Positions 51,175-60,530 of a DNA stretch of 64,000 bases are shown one piece after another. The notes beneath the pieces were generated by a model. The model had not been told where the DNA came from. It ran no database searches and saw nothing but the letters and a program-made list of their open reading frames with translations. This stretch comes from Deltaproteobacteria bacterium. GTDB taxonomy: Bacteria > Myxococcota_A > JAADFL01. A program made the translations under genes and the position numbers. Where the stretch lies: positions 1-64,000 of the forward strand of contig JAADFL010000212.1 in NCBI GenBank assembly GCA_013152945.1. Direction: 5' to 3'. The stretch's first letter is position 1; each line of letters opens with the position of its first letter.

Positions 51175-54100
51175 GTTTCAACCCCAACCCGCCCAGTACC
51201 TTTCCTATCTCTACCTTCCAGTCCTCAATGTCATCTGCGGTCATGACATCCACGCTGCCGCCCTGGAACTCACCGGTGACCTCACCCATGGTGTCTTCTA
51301 TGGAACCTTCCACCTCCAGGTAGGCTTCTTTCAATTGTTCCAGGCGTTCCTCGTCCGGTTGCCAGATGCCCCGGCTTGCGGCCTCCAGAAGTCTCCGGCC
51401 AATCTCCTCCAGTGCCCAGGGATTGACCTTCTTGAACCACCTTCTCATCTCTTCGTTCAATACAAAGGTTTCCGTGATCTCATCGAGTATCCAATTGTCC
51501 ACTTCTCCCGTGGTTGCAGCAAAGCCGTATACCCGGCCGATTCGCTTGGAAAGATCGCCGGCACCTTTATACCCGTGCTCTTTCATCCCCTTGATGTATT
51601 TGGGGTTGAGCAGTTTTGCCCGGACAACCCGCCGCATCTCATCAGCAAAGTCAGTGACACCGACCCGGGCAGGGTCACGGGTGTCACCATAATAATTGCG
51701 GGGTCTTTTGCCGGAAAGGGTCTTGGCCGCTACGCTCATCCCGCCGTAATTACTGAAGTAACCGCAACAACTAAGAAAATCTCCTTCGTCGGATATATGC
51801 TTGTCGAAAATCGCCTCCACGCGCCGCAGATTCGCCACCAATTCCTTGTGGGCTTGAACGCCGTAAGCTGCATCTCCTGCACCCCCACCGTATGCATACC
51901 CGTTCCAGAAAAAGTATACATCGGAGATGTCGGCCTCTGTCTTCCATGCAGATGCATAGACCGCAAGATCTACGCCGGCCCTGTAGACACCTGGTTGTGC
52001 GCAGAAGATCCTGAAGGAAAGCCTCCTGAATGTTTCGGGATCGGATAATTTCGCGTTTTCCTCGCGGGCCTGTTCCAGTATATGCTTCCGGATGAAATTT
52101 TCCTCTGGTTTCTCCTCCAGCACGGCTACAGCTTGGATAGCCTGATCAACGTATTTCACAGAGCCGGGAAAGCAATCGCGGGTTATGCCTGATACCCGGA
52201 TATTCACGTCGATTCGGGGTCTGCCAAGATCGACAGGCGGGATTATCTCTATACCGTCCACCTGGCCGTTACCCTTCCATCGCGGACGCACACCGAGAAG
52301 ATGGAGAATCTGGCCGATCTGCTCTCCATCGGCCCGCATGATGTCGGATGCCAGCCAGACCATGCCGACGCTCTCGGGATATTGTTCCTCATCCTTTAGA
52401 AAGCGTTCCAGCAGGGCTTCAGCCAATCGAACGCCTACCCGGTAGGCGGCCCTGGTGGGAATGCGGGTGGGATCCACATTGTAGAAGTTTCGGCCGGTAG
52501 GCAGGATATCGTACCGGCCACGGGAGAGATACCCGGAAGGACCGGCCGGCACGTAGCCGCCGTCCATTGCACTCAAAAGAGAATCTATCTCCCGGGATTC
52601 GGTAAGCCGCTGATCAATCTCCGTGACAAGGCCGGCAAAGCGCTCAAAACGTTCCCTTGTGCAAGCCGGTTCCAGGTGGCCCCGGGCCAGCCCCCTGAAG
52701 AGATTGTCATGTGAAAATCCTCGTATCAGGCTGTGGATGAGATCCACGGCCTGCCGGTCGGCTAAAAAGAGCAGATCACTGTACGTCTTTCCGTTTTTGC
52801 CCCGGTCGGCTGGATAATCCAGGGCCTTGTCCATGTCCTCTCCCCAGAGGTCGAACACAAGGCGCCTGGTATTGAGTTCATTGTTGCTGTCGAATCGAAG
52901 GATGGTGTTGATGGTCTCGGCGCGGTTCATGTCCTCCGGCACCTCGCCGAAGACATGCATACCAATCCGGGTTTGGCTGTTCTTGATCCCTGAAATAATT
53001 TGGTGGCATTGCTTGACCACATCGCTGAAATTCGCCGGATTATTGGCTTCCACCTCCCCGGTGAGATGTGTTTTTTCCATGACCTCGCGAATCAGGTGCT
53101 CCAACTGATGGGCCCTTGCAGGGTCTGTATTCGATGCCCGGTTGTACTCCTCCAGGAGTTCTTCAAGCTCTTCAAAACCGCCATAGGTGTCGGCGGTATT
53201 CATCACGGCCTGAAGGTGGTCCACCAGGACTGCGTAACTGCGCCGCTTCGCTATCACTCCCTCGGCAGGATTATCTGCATTATAGATATAGAGGTGAGGC
53301 ACGGCGCCGATGGCGATATCGGGCCAGCAGTCGGATGAAAGCCCTGCTCCTTTACCCGGGAGCCACTCCAGGTTACCGTGGGTGCCAACGTGAATAATGA
53401 CGTCAGCGCCGAAAACCTTGTCCATGTACATGTACGTAGCGATGTACTGATGCGGCGGGGGGATGTCCGGATCATGCAGAATTTTGCACACACGGCCGTC
53501 GCAGCGGGCCCCGGCGCAGCCGCGCTTGGGTTGCATAATAATATTAATGTTGCCGAAATTCAGGCCTGTGATGACAAGCTTCCCATCATAGACCATGCTC
53601 GGCGGCACACCATTCATCTTCCTGCCCGGAGGCTCTCCCCAGGCATGAACGATCTGTCTCTTGGCTTTTTGGGGCAAGGAATCAAACCACTCCCGGTAAA
53701 TAGCGTTGTCCAGCAATGCAAGGTGACCCCCCTTGCTGACAATCTCGTCCACAGTGGTCCAGCGGAACTCGGCTATGGCCTTTCTCGAAAGAATGGTCTG
53801 CATCAGAGACTCCCCGGACACTGGGAGTCTCTCGACCCGGTAACCGGCTTCCTTCATGCTCCTCATGATTTGCACTATCGACTCGCCGGAATCAAGGCCT
53901 GCCGCCCCTCCGACCCCGGCCTCGAGGCCTGCGCACTCGTTTTTATGTAATACAAAGACTGCCTTGCGGTCGCAAATCGGCTTTTCCGCCAAGCGGACGA
54001 AGCGCGCAATGCGTTCAGCAATGTGTTCCACCCGATCCTTGATCACTTCCCGCAACTCAAAGATTGATCCGGTCTTTTCGTCCGTGAGTTTCCTGCTGCA

Positions 54101-55084
54101 GGCCATGAGGATCGGTTCGATGTTGCCCTCGAACTCGGGCATGGCGATGCCGAATGTCACGTCCATGGTAAGACCCTGCGGATCCTCCTCCCACTCGTCC
54201 ACGGTCTTGGAATAGGAAACGACGGGTTTGAACACCGGCACGTTGAGTTCCCTGAAAAAGTTCACTGACTGGGCTGCTACTCCCGTCTCTGAGATGTCGG
54301 ACCGGGCCTCTCGCCCGAGAAAGAAAAATTGGAGATTGACCAATGCATCGATTCCAACAGTTCCATCCGGACGGATGAAGAACCTGCGACAACTCTCGAT
54401 TGGCCCAAGAGACCCTGCCTCCTGATCGGGCGTCCCGTGGGAAAATACGGGAAGCACGTCGAAACCCCTGGCCTCAAGCGCCTCAATGAGGGAGCGTTCC
54501 AAAGAAGCGTCGGTATTGGTAAAACTATGGCGCGAAAATAGAAGCCCTACCGTGTGGGCCCGCCCGGACGGATGCGCCTTGCGGTATTCTTCCACAGATG
54601 CGTACACCTTCTGATCCGGCGGGTGCAATATCCCCTGCCACGGCATGGGCAGGGGGTCCTGCACCGGGATTTCCGGATCCACTTGGTGGGCTAGGAATTC
54701 AAGCAGCCTCCGGTAGTTCTCTTTTCCGCCCTCTGCAAGATACGTGTAAGCCCTGGCGCAGATGGAAATATCTACAGTGGAATTTCGTCCCCAGTCGCTC
54801 GGGTCAAAAGACGTGGTGACGATAACCTTGTCCGGTGCGATCTCATCCAGGCGGGCACTGACCTCGGGCCAGAAACCATCCGAGGTCCGGTAAAGTAAAA
54901 TGATATGGGCCTTTTCCGCAGCAACCAGGAAGTCGTCCACCAGATCCATATCGTTTTCCAGCTCTTTTTGGGAGAAAATATCAAGTTTGATATCAAAGCT
55001 TTCCCGGGTCGCCTCCAAAAAAACCGGTACATATGAGCCCCACATGATAGATGCTATTCGGATTGGACGATTAACTTTGATCAA
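51164..55084 (-). CDS. cobN: Cobaltochelatase CobN subunit / CobN-like metal chelatase
   Basis: 1306 aa, full length for the CobN/ChlH family that inserts a metal ion into a corrin or porphyrin ring. The conserved core IIHVGTHGNLEWLPGKGAG lies near residues 560-578 and HDPDIPPPHQYIATY just before it. Upstream of that, near residue 520, is a three-Cys segment, GCAGARCDGRVC, absent from classical aerobic CobN. Start TTG with GGGAGG upstream, in TTGA overlap with the ATPase gene. No other corrin-ring synthesis gene is in the window. The substrate and metal (Co, Ni, Mg or other) are therefore open; the neighbours suggest it acts on an imported chelate or on a locally made ligand. Confidence 0.92.
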   Translation of the reverse strand: MIKVNRPIRIASIMWGSYVPVFLEATRESFDIKLDIFSQKELENDMDLVDDFLVAAEKAHIILLYRTSDGFWPEVSARLDEIAPDKVIVTTSFDPSDWGRNSTVDISICARAYTYLAEGGKENYRRLLEFLAHQVDPEIPVQDPLPMPWQGILHPPDQKVYASVEEYRKAHPSGRAHTVGLLFSRHSFTNTDASLERSLIEALEARGFDVLPVFSHGTPDQEAGSLGPIESCRRFFIRPDGTVGIDALVNLQFFFLGREARSDISETGVAAQSVNFFRELNVPVFKPVVSYSKTVDEWEEDPQGLTMDVTFGIAMPEFEGNIEPILMACSRKLTDEKTGSIFELREVIKDRVEHIAERIARFVRLAEKPICDRKAVFVLHKNECAGLEAGVGGAAGLDSGESIVQIMRSMKEAGYRVERLPVSGESLMQTILSRKAIAEFRWTTVDEIVSKGGHLALLDNAIYREWFDSLPQKAKRQIVHAWGEPPGRKMNGVPPSMVYDGKLVITGLNFGNINIIMQPKRGCAGARCDGRVCKILHDPDIPPPHQYIATYMYMDKVFGADVIIHVGTHGNLEWLPGKGAGLSSDCWPDIAIGAVPHLYIYNADNPAEGVIAKRRSYAVLVDHLQAVMNTADTYGGFEELEELLEEYNRASNTDPARAHQLEHLIREVMEKTHLTGEVEANNPANFSDVVKQCHQIISGIKNSQTRIGMHVFGEVPEDMNRAETINTILRFDSNNELNTRRLVFDLWGEDMDKALDYPADRGKNGKTYSDLLFLADRQAVDLIHSLIRGFSHDNLFRGLARGHLEPACTRERFERFAGLVTEIDQRLTESREIDSLLSAMDGGYVPAGPSGYLSRGRYDILPTGRNFYNVDPTRIPTRAAYRVGVRLAEALLERFLKDEEQYPESVGMVWLASDIMRADGEQIGQILHLLGVRPRWKGNGQVDGIEIIPPVDLGRPRIDVNIRVSGITRDCFPGSVKYVDQAIQAVAVLEEKPEENFIRKHILEQAREENAKLSDPETFRRLSFRIFCAQPGVYRAGVDLAVYASAWKTEADISDVYFFWNGYAYGGGAGDAAYGVQAHKELVANLRRVEAIFDKHISDEGDFLSCCGYFSNYGGMSVAAKTLSGKRPRNYYGDTRDPARVGVTDFADEMRRVVRAKLLNPKYIKGMKEHGYKGAGDLSKRIGRVYGFAATTGEVDNWILDEITETFVLNEEMRRWFKKVNPWALEEIGRRLLEAASRGIWQPDEERLEQLKEAYLEVEGSIEDTMGEVTGEFQGGSVDVMTADDIEDWKVEIGKVLGGLGLKHEH

Positions 55085-55911
55085 TTTTTCCTCCCGGACG
55101 CGCTTAAACGGTTCGGCAGCCGGCCTGGTTTATCCAGTTCTTGTTCCCCGGAACAACACAGGACTTGAACGTTGAGATATCCGTTGTCCCGGGTGACAAT
55201 GGATTCCACGCCGTACACGTCACGAATCTTCGCCGGGGTTACAATCTCGGCCGGCACACCTGCGCTGAAAATTTTTCCGTGGTGAAGTAAAATAATTCTG
55301 TCCGAAAACCTTGCGGCCAGATTCAGGTCATGCATAGCCATCATCACGCCTATCCCCTTGCCTTTCGCCAGTGCGGCTACAGTTTCCAGGAGTTCCATTT
55401 GATGGCGTAAATCAAGGCCGGAATTAGGCTCATCGAGCAAGAGATAACGTGTATCCTGGATCATGGTTCTGGCAAGCAGAACCTTCTGCACCTGACCGGA
55501 GCTCAACTGATCCATATCCCTCATGGACAACTCGGACAGTTCCATCTCTTCGATTATTGTTTCCACCTTTTCCAGATCCTTCAGGGACGGTCTCCAGGCA
55601 AAATAAGGTCTTCGCCCGGAAAGGATTGTATCAAACACAGTGCCCGGAAAGCGGAAAAACATGGATTGCGGCATATAGGCCAATTGCTTTGCGATTTCTC
55701 TCCGCGGCATGCCAAGAGCGTCTCTGCCGTCCAAGTGTACAGTTCCAAGTGTAGGCTTGAGTATACCGGAGATACATTTCAGCAATGTGGTCTTTCCGGC
55801 CCCATTGGGCCCGACTATACTTACAACTCCGCCCTTTTCCACGCTTGCCCTGACAGCGGCCAGCACCTTGTTGCCGTTATATTCGAAAAAGATTCCCCTT
55901 GCCTCAAGCAT
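55081..55911 (-). CDS. ABC transporter ATP-binding protein (FecE/BtuD-like)
   Basis: 276 aa. Walker A GPNGAGKTT, signature LSSGQVQKV, Walker B YLLLDEP and switch His MAMHDLNLAA are present, the pattern of iron-siderophore/B12 importers. The ATG at 55911 overlaps the permease stop (TGATG), and the open frame upstream of it is only a shadow of the permease gene. It energises the FecCD-type permease with the binding protein two genes upstream. Confidence 0.95.
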   Translation of the reverse strand: MLEARGIFFEYNGNKVLAAVRASVEKGGVVSIVGPNGAGKTTLLKCISGILKPTLGTVHLDGRDALGMPRREIAKQLAYMPQSMFFRFPGTVFDTILSGRRPYFAWRPSLKDLEKVETIIEEMELSELSMRDMDQLSSGQVQKVLLARTMIQDTRYLLLDEPNSGLDLRHQMELLETVAALAKGKGIGVMMAMHDLNLAARFSDRIILLHHGKIFSAGVPAEIVTPAKIRDVYGVESIVTRDNGYLNVQVLCCSGEQELDKPGRLPNRLSASGRKN

Positions 55912-56945
55912 CACCAATACTCCCTGGTTCGTTTCATTAAAAGGAAAACAAAGAACGGCACGCCGATAAAAGAAGTCACGATTCCGATGGGTATCACCAG
56001 GGGCGTCCAGAGGGTCCTGCCTGCCGTGTCCGCAGCCACAAGAATAATCCCTCCCACCAGCCCGGAACCTGCCAGCAGGAACCTGTGGTCGTTTCCAATG
56101 ATCATGCGCGTAATGTGTGGGGCTACAAGCCCAATGAACCCGATGACCCCGGTGAAGCTGATACAGCCGGCGGTTATCAGAGACGCCGCCGCCACACTCC
56201 ATATCCTCAATCGATCAGGGTTGACCCCCAATGCCATGGCAGACTCGTCGCCGTAGGCCAGGAGATTAAAATCCCACGCACTACGTAGAAGCAGCGGAAA
56301 TGGAGCAAGAATCATGACGGCAGCCAATCCGATTTCAGGCCATCCTACCCTGGAAAGACTGCCGAAAAACCAAAATACGATTTCATAAACCTGTTGCATG
56401 GTTCCTGTGTATTGGAAAAGGGAAGTAAGTGATGAAAACAGAAACATCAATGCTATACCCGACAGGATCATGGTCTCGGATGAGGCCTTTTTCAACTTGG
56501 CTATTAGAATCATGACAGCCGCTGATAACAGGGAAAAAAGAAATGCACCGCCGGCCACTCCATAGAGGAGACTTCCAGTGCCCAAAAAAATAATGGCAGT
56601 TACGGCTCCGAACCCTGCGGCCGATCCCACGCCAAGCGTAAAAGGTGAAGCGAGCGGGTTGCAAAGAACGACTTGAAATATCGTACCGGCCACCCCAAGC
56701 CCGAAGCCCACAAGTACGGCCATTAGAATACGGGGAAATCTCAGCATCCAGATGATACCAAAGCTGCGGCCCGTATCTTTGAATAAAGATGCAAGCACTG
56801 TCCCAAGCCCAATGCCGGACGCACCCACACATAGACCGATTGCCATGACAGTAAGAAGCACGAGGCACAGGGAGACCAGAAAAAAAATTTTTCTTTTGAT
56901 GTCGGCTTCATAGCTTATAAAGACGGCTTCAACACCAGTACTCAT
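55911..56945 (-). CDS. FecCD/BtuC-type ABC transporter permease
   Basis: 344 aa with about ten membrane helices. The family landmarks RFPRILMAVLVGFGLGVAG, NPLASPFTLGVGSAAGFGA and GLVAPHITRMIIGNDHR (coupling region) are present. The ATG at 56945 makes an ATGA overlap with the binding-protein gene. Imports siderophore, heme, cobalamin or a related chelate; the next gene upstream is a matching binding protein. Confidence 0.95.
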   Translation of the reverse strand: MSTGVEAVFISYEADIKRKIFFLVSLCLVLLTVMAIGLCVGASGIGLGTVLASLFKDTGRSFGIIWMLRFPRILMAVLVGFGLGVAGTIFQVVLCNPLASPFTLGVGSAAGFGAVTAIIFLGTGSLLYGVAGGAFLFSLLSAAVMILIAKLKKASSETMILSGIALMFLFSSLTSLFQYTGTMQQVYEIVFWFFGSLSRVGWPEIGLAAVMILAPFPLLLRSAWDFNLLAYGDESAMALGVNPDRLRIWSVAAASLITAGCISFTGVIGFIGLVAPHITRMIIGNDHRFLLAGSGLVGGIILVAADTAGRTLWTPLVIPIGIVTSFIGVPFFVFLLMKRTREYW

Positions 56946-58006
56946 TTGCCGGTCTCCTGAAAACCGCTTGATACATAAACACCGCGGTAGGATATACCCT
57001 GAAAAATCTCGATGTATTCCCTGTGCCATGCCTTTGGATCCAGGTCGGGAAAAAGTTTTGGATAAAACCACCGTGCCAGGTAAGCCATGCCGATGATAGC
57101 ACGTGGCCCGGTCCAAATGGCGCTGTCCATTACATGGACCCTTCCGTAAGCTACGGCCGCTATGTGTTGCCAGGCCGGGCGCTTCATGATTTCCTCTTTT
57201 TGCCTGTTGAAAACCGCAGGGGTCTTGAGGGAGTACCCGCCACCCCAGGCTGCCGCTTTTACTATTACGTCCGGGTTTTGGGAAACCACCCACTCAGGTG
57301 TTACCCGGGGGTACGGGATAGAAAATCCGGAGGCGATATTTCTCCCACCAGCGAGCGTGCACATATCGTGGCCCCCGGATCCCGGCGCTACTGTGTGGTA
57401 GTCCGTATAGTTTTCGATATAGACTGAAGTCCTTTTTTTCACCAGCCCAAGCCTTTTTATTAGTTTGTCCAAGTGAAGTTTGTGCCAATCACAAAAACGC
57501 CTGGCCTCCTTTTCCCGCCCCAGAAGACGCCCCATGGTCATGACCTCGCGTTCCAGCGTGTCCTCCTTGTAGAAATCGAGGCGAAGGACCTTGACACCGA
57601 ACGGGGCCATCTTTTTCTCCAGTTCCGGTCCGGGGTTGCGGCTGTATGCAACGACTATGTCGGGATGCAGGGCGACAATGGCCTCGATGTTTGCCTCACG
57701 CCAACTGCCTACCCTGGATTTTTGGGCCAGGTCGCCCCAGAAATCCCGGTTCCGCACGATCTCGGAAAAGACCCCGACAACCAGATCCTGGGCCTTCAGG
57801 GTTCGAAGAACCTCCAGAACATCCGAGTTCAGAGCCACTATCCGCTTGATGGGTAGAGAGACCTCGATTTTTCTACCCATGGAGTCCAAAACTGTTATGG
57901 AAGTACCAAGTGCGGTTTTTCCCTGCAACAGGATAGACATTGCAACCAGCATCCGACAAAAGTGTAAAAGTCTTTTCTGGGAAACAATAGTGTGCATGTC
58001 AATCAT
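56942..58006 (-). CDS. Periplasmic substrate-binding protein (FecB/BtuF-like)
   Basis: 354 aa. The N-terminal hydrophobic segment (about 15-35, MLVAMSILLQGKTALG) acts as signal peptide, followed by the class III binding-protein fold: RIVALNSDVLEVLRTL, ANIEAIVALHPDIVVAY and a long connecting helix. No lipobox Cys, so it is periplasmic and soluble. It delivers a chelate to the FecCD-type permease. The start could be Met4, since both codons lie close together. It follows the TonB receptor by 14 bp. Confidence 0.93.
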   Translation of the reverse strand: MIDMHTIVSQKRLLHFCRMLVAMSILLQGKTALGTSITVLDSMGRKIEVSLPIKRIVALNSDVLEVLRTLKAQDLVVGVFSEIVRNRDFWGDLAQKSRVGSWREANIEAIVALHPDIVVAYSRNPGPELEKKMAPFGVKVLRLDFYKEDTLEREVMTMGRLLGREKEARRFCDWHKLHLDKLIKRLGLVKKRTSVYIENYTDYHTVAPGSGGHDMCTLAGGRNIASGFSIPYPRVTPEWVVSQNPDVIVKAAAWGGGYSLKTPAVFNRQKEEIMKRPAWQHIAAVAYGRVHVMDSAIWTGPRAIIGMAYLARWFYPKLFPDLDPKAWHREYIEIFQGISYRGVYVSSGFQETGK

Positions 58007-58020
58007 GTTGCATGGGCTTC

Positions 58021-60294
58021 CTAGTACCTCGCCATGGCGTTTAGATACACTGCACGACCCGGCGAGCGATAGTACGAGTAGTAATGTTTGTCGAGAATAT
58101 TATTTGCCAGCACGCCGACCCTGAAATGTTTGCCTATTTGGTAATGCAATGCGGCGTCCAGCAGGAAATGCTCGTCGAAACTTCCGTACACCCCGCTGTA
58201 AGTATCCCTGTTCTCGTCGTCGCGGTATGCCTTACCTATCCAACTTCCCCGCAGCCTAAAAGTCAGGCCTTCAAATTTCATTCCCAACCAGCCGAAATAT
58301 ATATTTTTGGGCATATAAGTGGTGATTTTTCCTTCTGTTTGCGGCCTTGCGGAATTCGATGTAATTCGAGGATACTGATAGGTAAGCCCGGCTCCAAGTT
58401 CAAGCCATTTTGTAACTCGTTCGCTCAATTTCAGTTCCAGGCCTTCCACCCTTGCCTCTGCGGCATTTAATTTCTGTTTTGTCTTTTCGTCGATGCTGGC
58501 GGTGTAAATCATGTTGTCAACAAAGCTCATGAACCAAACGATATTTGACTTGAAGCCGATTTGTCTGATCCTGGATACCAGGCCTGCTTCCCAGCTCCAT
58601 GTCCTCTCCGGTTTGAGTTTTGGGTTCGGCTTGTACGTGGTGCCGTAAAATGACCAGGTTTTGTAAAGTTCGTAAACGGTCGGCGGTCTGAAAGCTCTGC
58701 CTGCAGCAAAATTAAAACCGAGGAATTTCCATGGGTGGTAACTAACTCCGATCCTGGGATTGATGGCTGTTTCATTGTTTGCAGGATAGGTATCCTTAAG
58801 CCCGGCCTGGACATCTTCGCTTTTGCCATCATAGTTCCTCCATATGTCCAACCTGGCTCCTGCCGAGACAATGATCTTGTCATGCAGGATGCTCCATTGA
58901 TCGAGCAGGAACAGGCCCCCATTGAATGCCTTGCCCTGGGTGGATGTGAGCATACCGTTCCTGGTACCTGTATCCCGCCAGTTTCCAAGTGATTCAGACA
59001 CACTCGCGGCTGCTGGGAAAAAAAGGGAAAGCCCTCCTGCCAGATTGTTTCCGGCAAACAGGGCGGCATTAAGCTGCAACTCGGAATATACATTGAGGGA
59101 CTGCGTGAAGTTGTACTTGCCCGGACCTCCGAAATTATCAGCTCCGCTTTTCGGCATTGAGTACCATCCCTCACGGTGCACGGCTCCCAACTTTGCAGAC
59201 AGTGAAAGCCAGTTTGTGATTGTTGCTTTTGTTCGAATCCTTGCAATTCTGCATATGTTTTCTGAAAAGTTCTCCATCATGTTATAAGGACTAAGACTGA
59301 AATAATGCGTATCATCGGCCGTAATTTTTCCCGAGTATATGGGTTCTCCGGAATCTGTAAAAAGGTATGTATGGGCATCGGAATAACCATAGTTGAAACG
59401 GCCCTCCGTGTATCCTATATTCAGGTCCAGGAATTTCCATGGATGAAAGTACAGGTCTATGTTCGCCCCCCAGACATTGTCGTGATTATTTCCCTTATCT
59501 CCCACCAGATAGGCGGGATCCCCTTTGCTGGTAGTAGTCTTGTTCCATCCCGAGGCTGCAATTTCACCTGAACCTGTTTTCTCGGTTCTTACAACTTCTG
59601 CAGTCGGGTAACCACCGATGTACGTCCAATGGGCGGAAACCTTGAGGGAGAACCAATCCGTGAGCTTTTCACCATAGCTTCCGGCTAATCGCCCGGTAGA
59701 AAAGCTCCCGGCCGTTGTATCAAGTTCGATCTTCCTCTTTACAGGCTCGAACGAGCGAATATTTATCACCCCGCCCATGGCATATCCGCCGTAAGCCGGG
59801 GATGCGGGCCCGCTTAACAATTCAATCCTGTCCGCCATATCAGGTGAAATAGCCCACCATGGTACGCCTCCGCTGTAGCCGCCGTTCATGGGTATGCCAT
59901 TTATCATGACCAGATTCTGTTTATTCGAGCCAAAGCCCCTGATGAATACACCTGCCAGTGAATCCATGGGCTTTGCGTGCCTTACCCATACTCCTGTCAA
60001 ATTCGAGAAGGCCTCGTCCAGAGTCTGCACATTCCAGTCTTGCCAATCCCGTTTATTAAGGACCTGAACCTCGAAAGGTATCTTTTCAGGGTCGCTGTTG
60101 ATCCGTGTCGCCATAACCCTGGTTTCATAAATCAAAGCCTTAGGTTTTTTTTTCTTTTTATCAGTTCTCGCTTTTTCATTATTGGTTTTCCCTCGATTTT
60201 CCGATGTATCCTTCTCATGAGCCCACACCGGTTGCGACAGCGAAATCAACGCTATGGAACACAGCAGTAAGACCAACTTGATTGAACCAGGCAT
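58021..60294 (-). CDS. TonB-dependent outer membrane receptor
   Basis: 757 aa. Signal peptide ending VWA/HEK, then a Lys-rich linker and a TonB-box-like ETRVMATRI. The plug domain follows (about 75-185, GVFIRGFGSNKQNLVMINGI and GPASPAYGGYAMGGVINI) and then a 22-strand barrel. The last residues (VYLNAMARY) end in an aromatic as expected. AAAGGAGGT precedes the ATG. First gene of the nine-gene operon; it brings a large or scarce chelate (siderophore, heme, corrinoid or Ni/Co chelate) through the outer membrane. A specific ligand cannot be named. Confidence 0.95.
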   Translation of the reverse strand: MPGSIKLVLLLCSIALISLSQPVWAHEKDTSENRGKTNNEKARTDKKKKKPKALIYETRVMATRINSDPEKIPFEVQVLNKRDWQDWNVQTLDEAFSNLTGVWVRHAKPMDSLAGVFIRGFGSNKQNLVMINGIPMNGGYSGGVPWWAISPDMADRIELLSGPASPAYGGYAMGGVINIRSFEPVKRKIELDTTAGSFSTGRLAGSYGEKLTDWFSLKVSAHWTYIGGYPTAEVVRTEKTGSGEIAASGWNKTTTSKGDPAYLVGDKGNNHDNVWGANIDLYFHPWKFLDLNIGYTEGRFNYGYSDAHTYLFTDSGEPIYSGKITADDTHYFSLSPYNMMENFSENICRIARIRTKATITNWLSLSAKLGAVHREGWYSMPKSGADNFGGPGKYNFTQSLNVYSELQLNAALFAGNNLAGGLSLFFPAAASVSESLGNWRDTGTRNGMLTSTQGKAFNGGLFLLDQWSILHDKIIVSAGARLDIWRNYDGKSEDVQAGLKDTYPANNETAINPRIGVSYHPWKFLGFNFAAGRAFRPPTVYELYKTWSFYGTTYKPNPKLKPERTWSWEAGLVSRIRQIGFKSNIVWFMSFVDNMIYTASIDEKTKQKLNAAEARVEGLELKLSERVTKWLELGAGLTYQYPRITSNSARPQTEGKITTYMPKNIYFGWLGMKFEGLTFRLRGSWIGKAYRDDENRDTYSGVYGSFDEHFLLDAALHYQIGKHFRVGVLANNILDKHYYSYYRSPGRAVYLNAMARY

Positions 60295-60350
60295 CGTTTA
60301 CCTCCTTTGGACTGGACACTAGGTAGCACTAATATCCAAAAAGTAATCGC

Positions 60351-60380
60351 ACAGTAGCATATTTTTAAATATCGTGGCAA
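60351..60380 (-). promoter_or_regulatory. Putative promoter with operator-like palindrome, TonB-CobN operon
   Basis: Minus strand TTGCCA (60375-60380), 18-bp spacer, TACTGT (60351-60356). Inside the spacer is the inverted repeat ATATTT-TT-AAATAT (60359-60372), which could bind a metal-sensing repressor. It is unlike the classical 19-bp Fur box. I looked for a cobalamin-riboswitch B12 box in 60295-60558 and found none. Confidence 0.35.
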
Positions 60381-60390
60381 CAATATTTTT

Positions 60391-60416
60391 GGCCGGGCCA
60401 AGGCCGGCTTTTTTTT
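60391..60416 (+). terminator. Hairpin followed by T8 (plus-strand intrinsic terminator form)
   Basis: GCCGG stem pairing with CCGGC at 60391-60408 (extendable with a bulge), followed by eight T (60409-60416). In plus orientation this has the shape of an intrinsic terminator, yet no plus-strand gene ends here; it would stop antisense transcripts coming from the TonB receptor gene. In the minus-strand leader it could form a hairpin upstream of the promoter. Confidence 0.4.
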
Positions 60417-60530
60417 AAGGCCTTTGCCGAGAGGCATTTTGAACCCGCATGCTTTGGTAAAGCTTGCACGGGGATGAAGGCAGGGGCAATCTTTCAAACA
60501 AAAAATATTATGGGTAAGGACTCTAGAGAG

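Noticed and set aside
50768-52048. 426-codon plus-strand open frame
   Set aside because: Antisense to the start of the ChlD-like gene and the end of CobN, both well supported; low-complexity translation without a domain.
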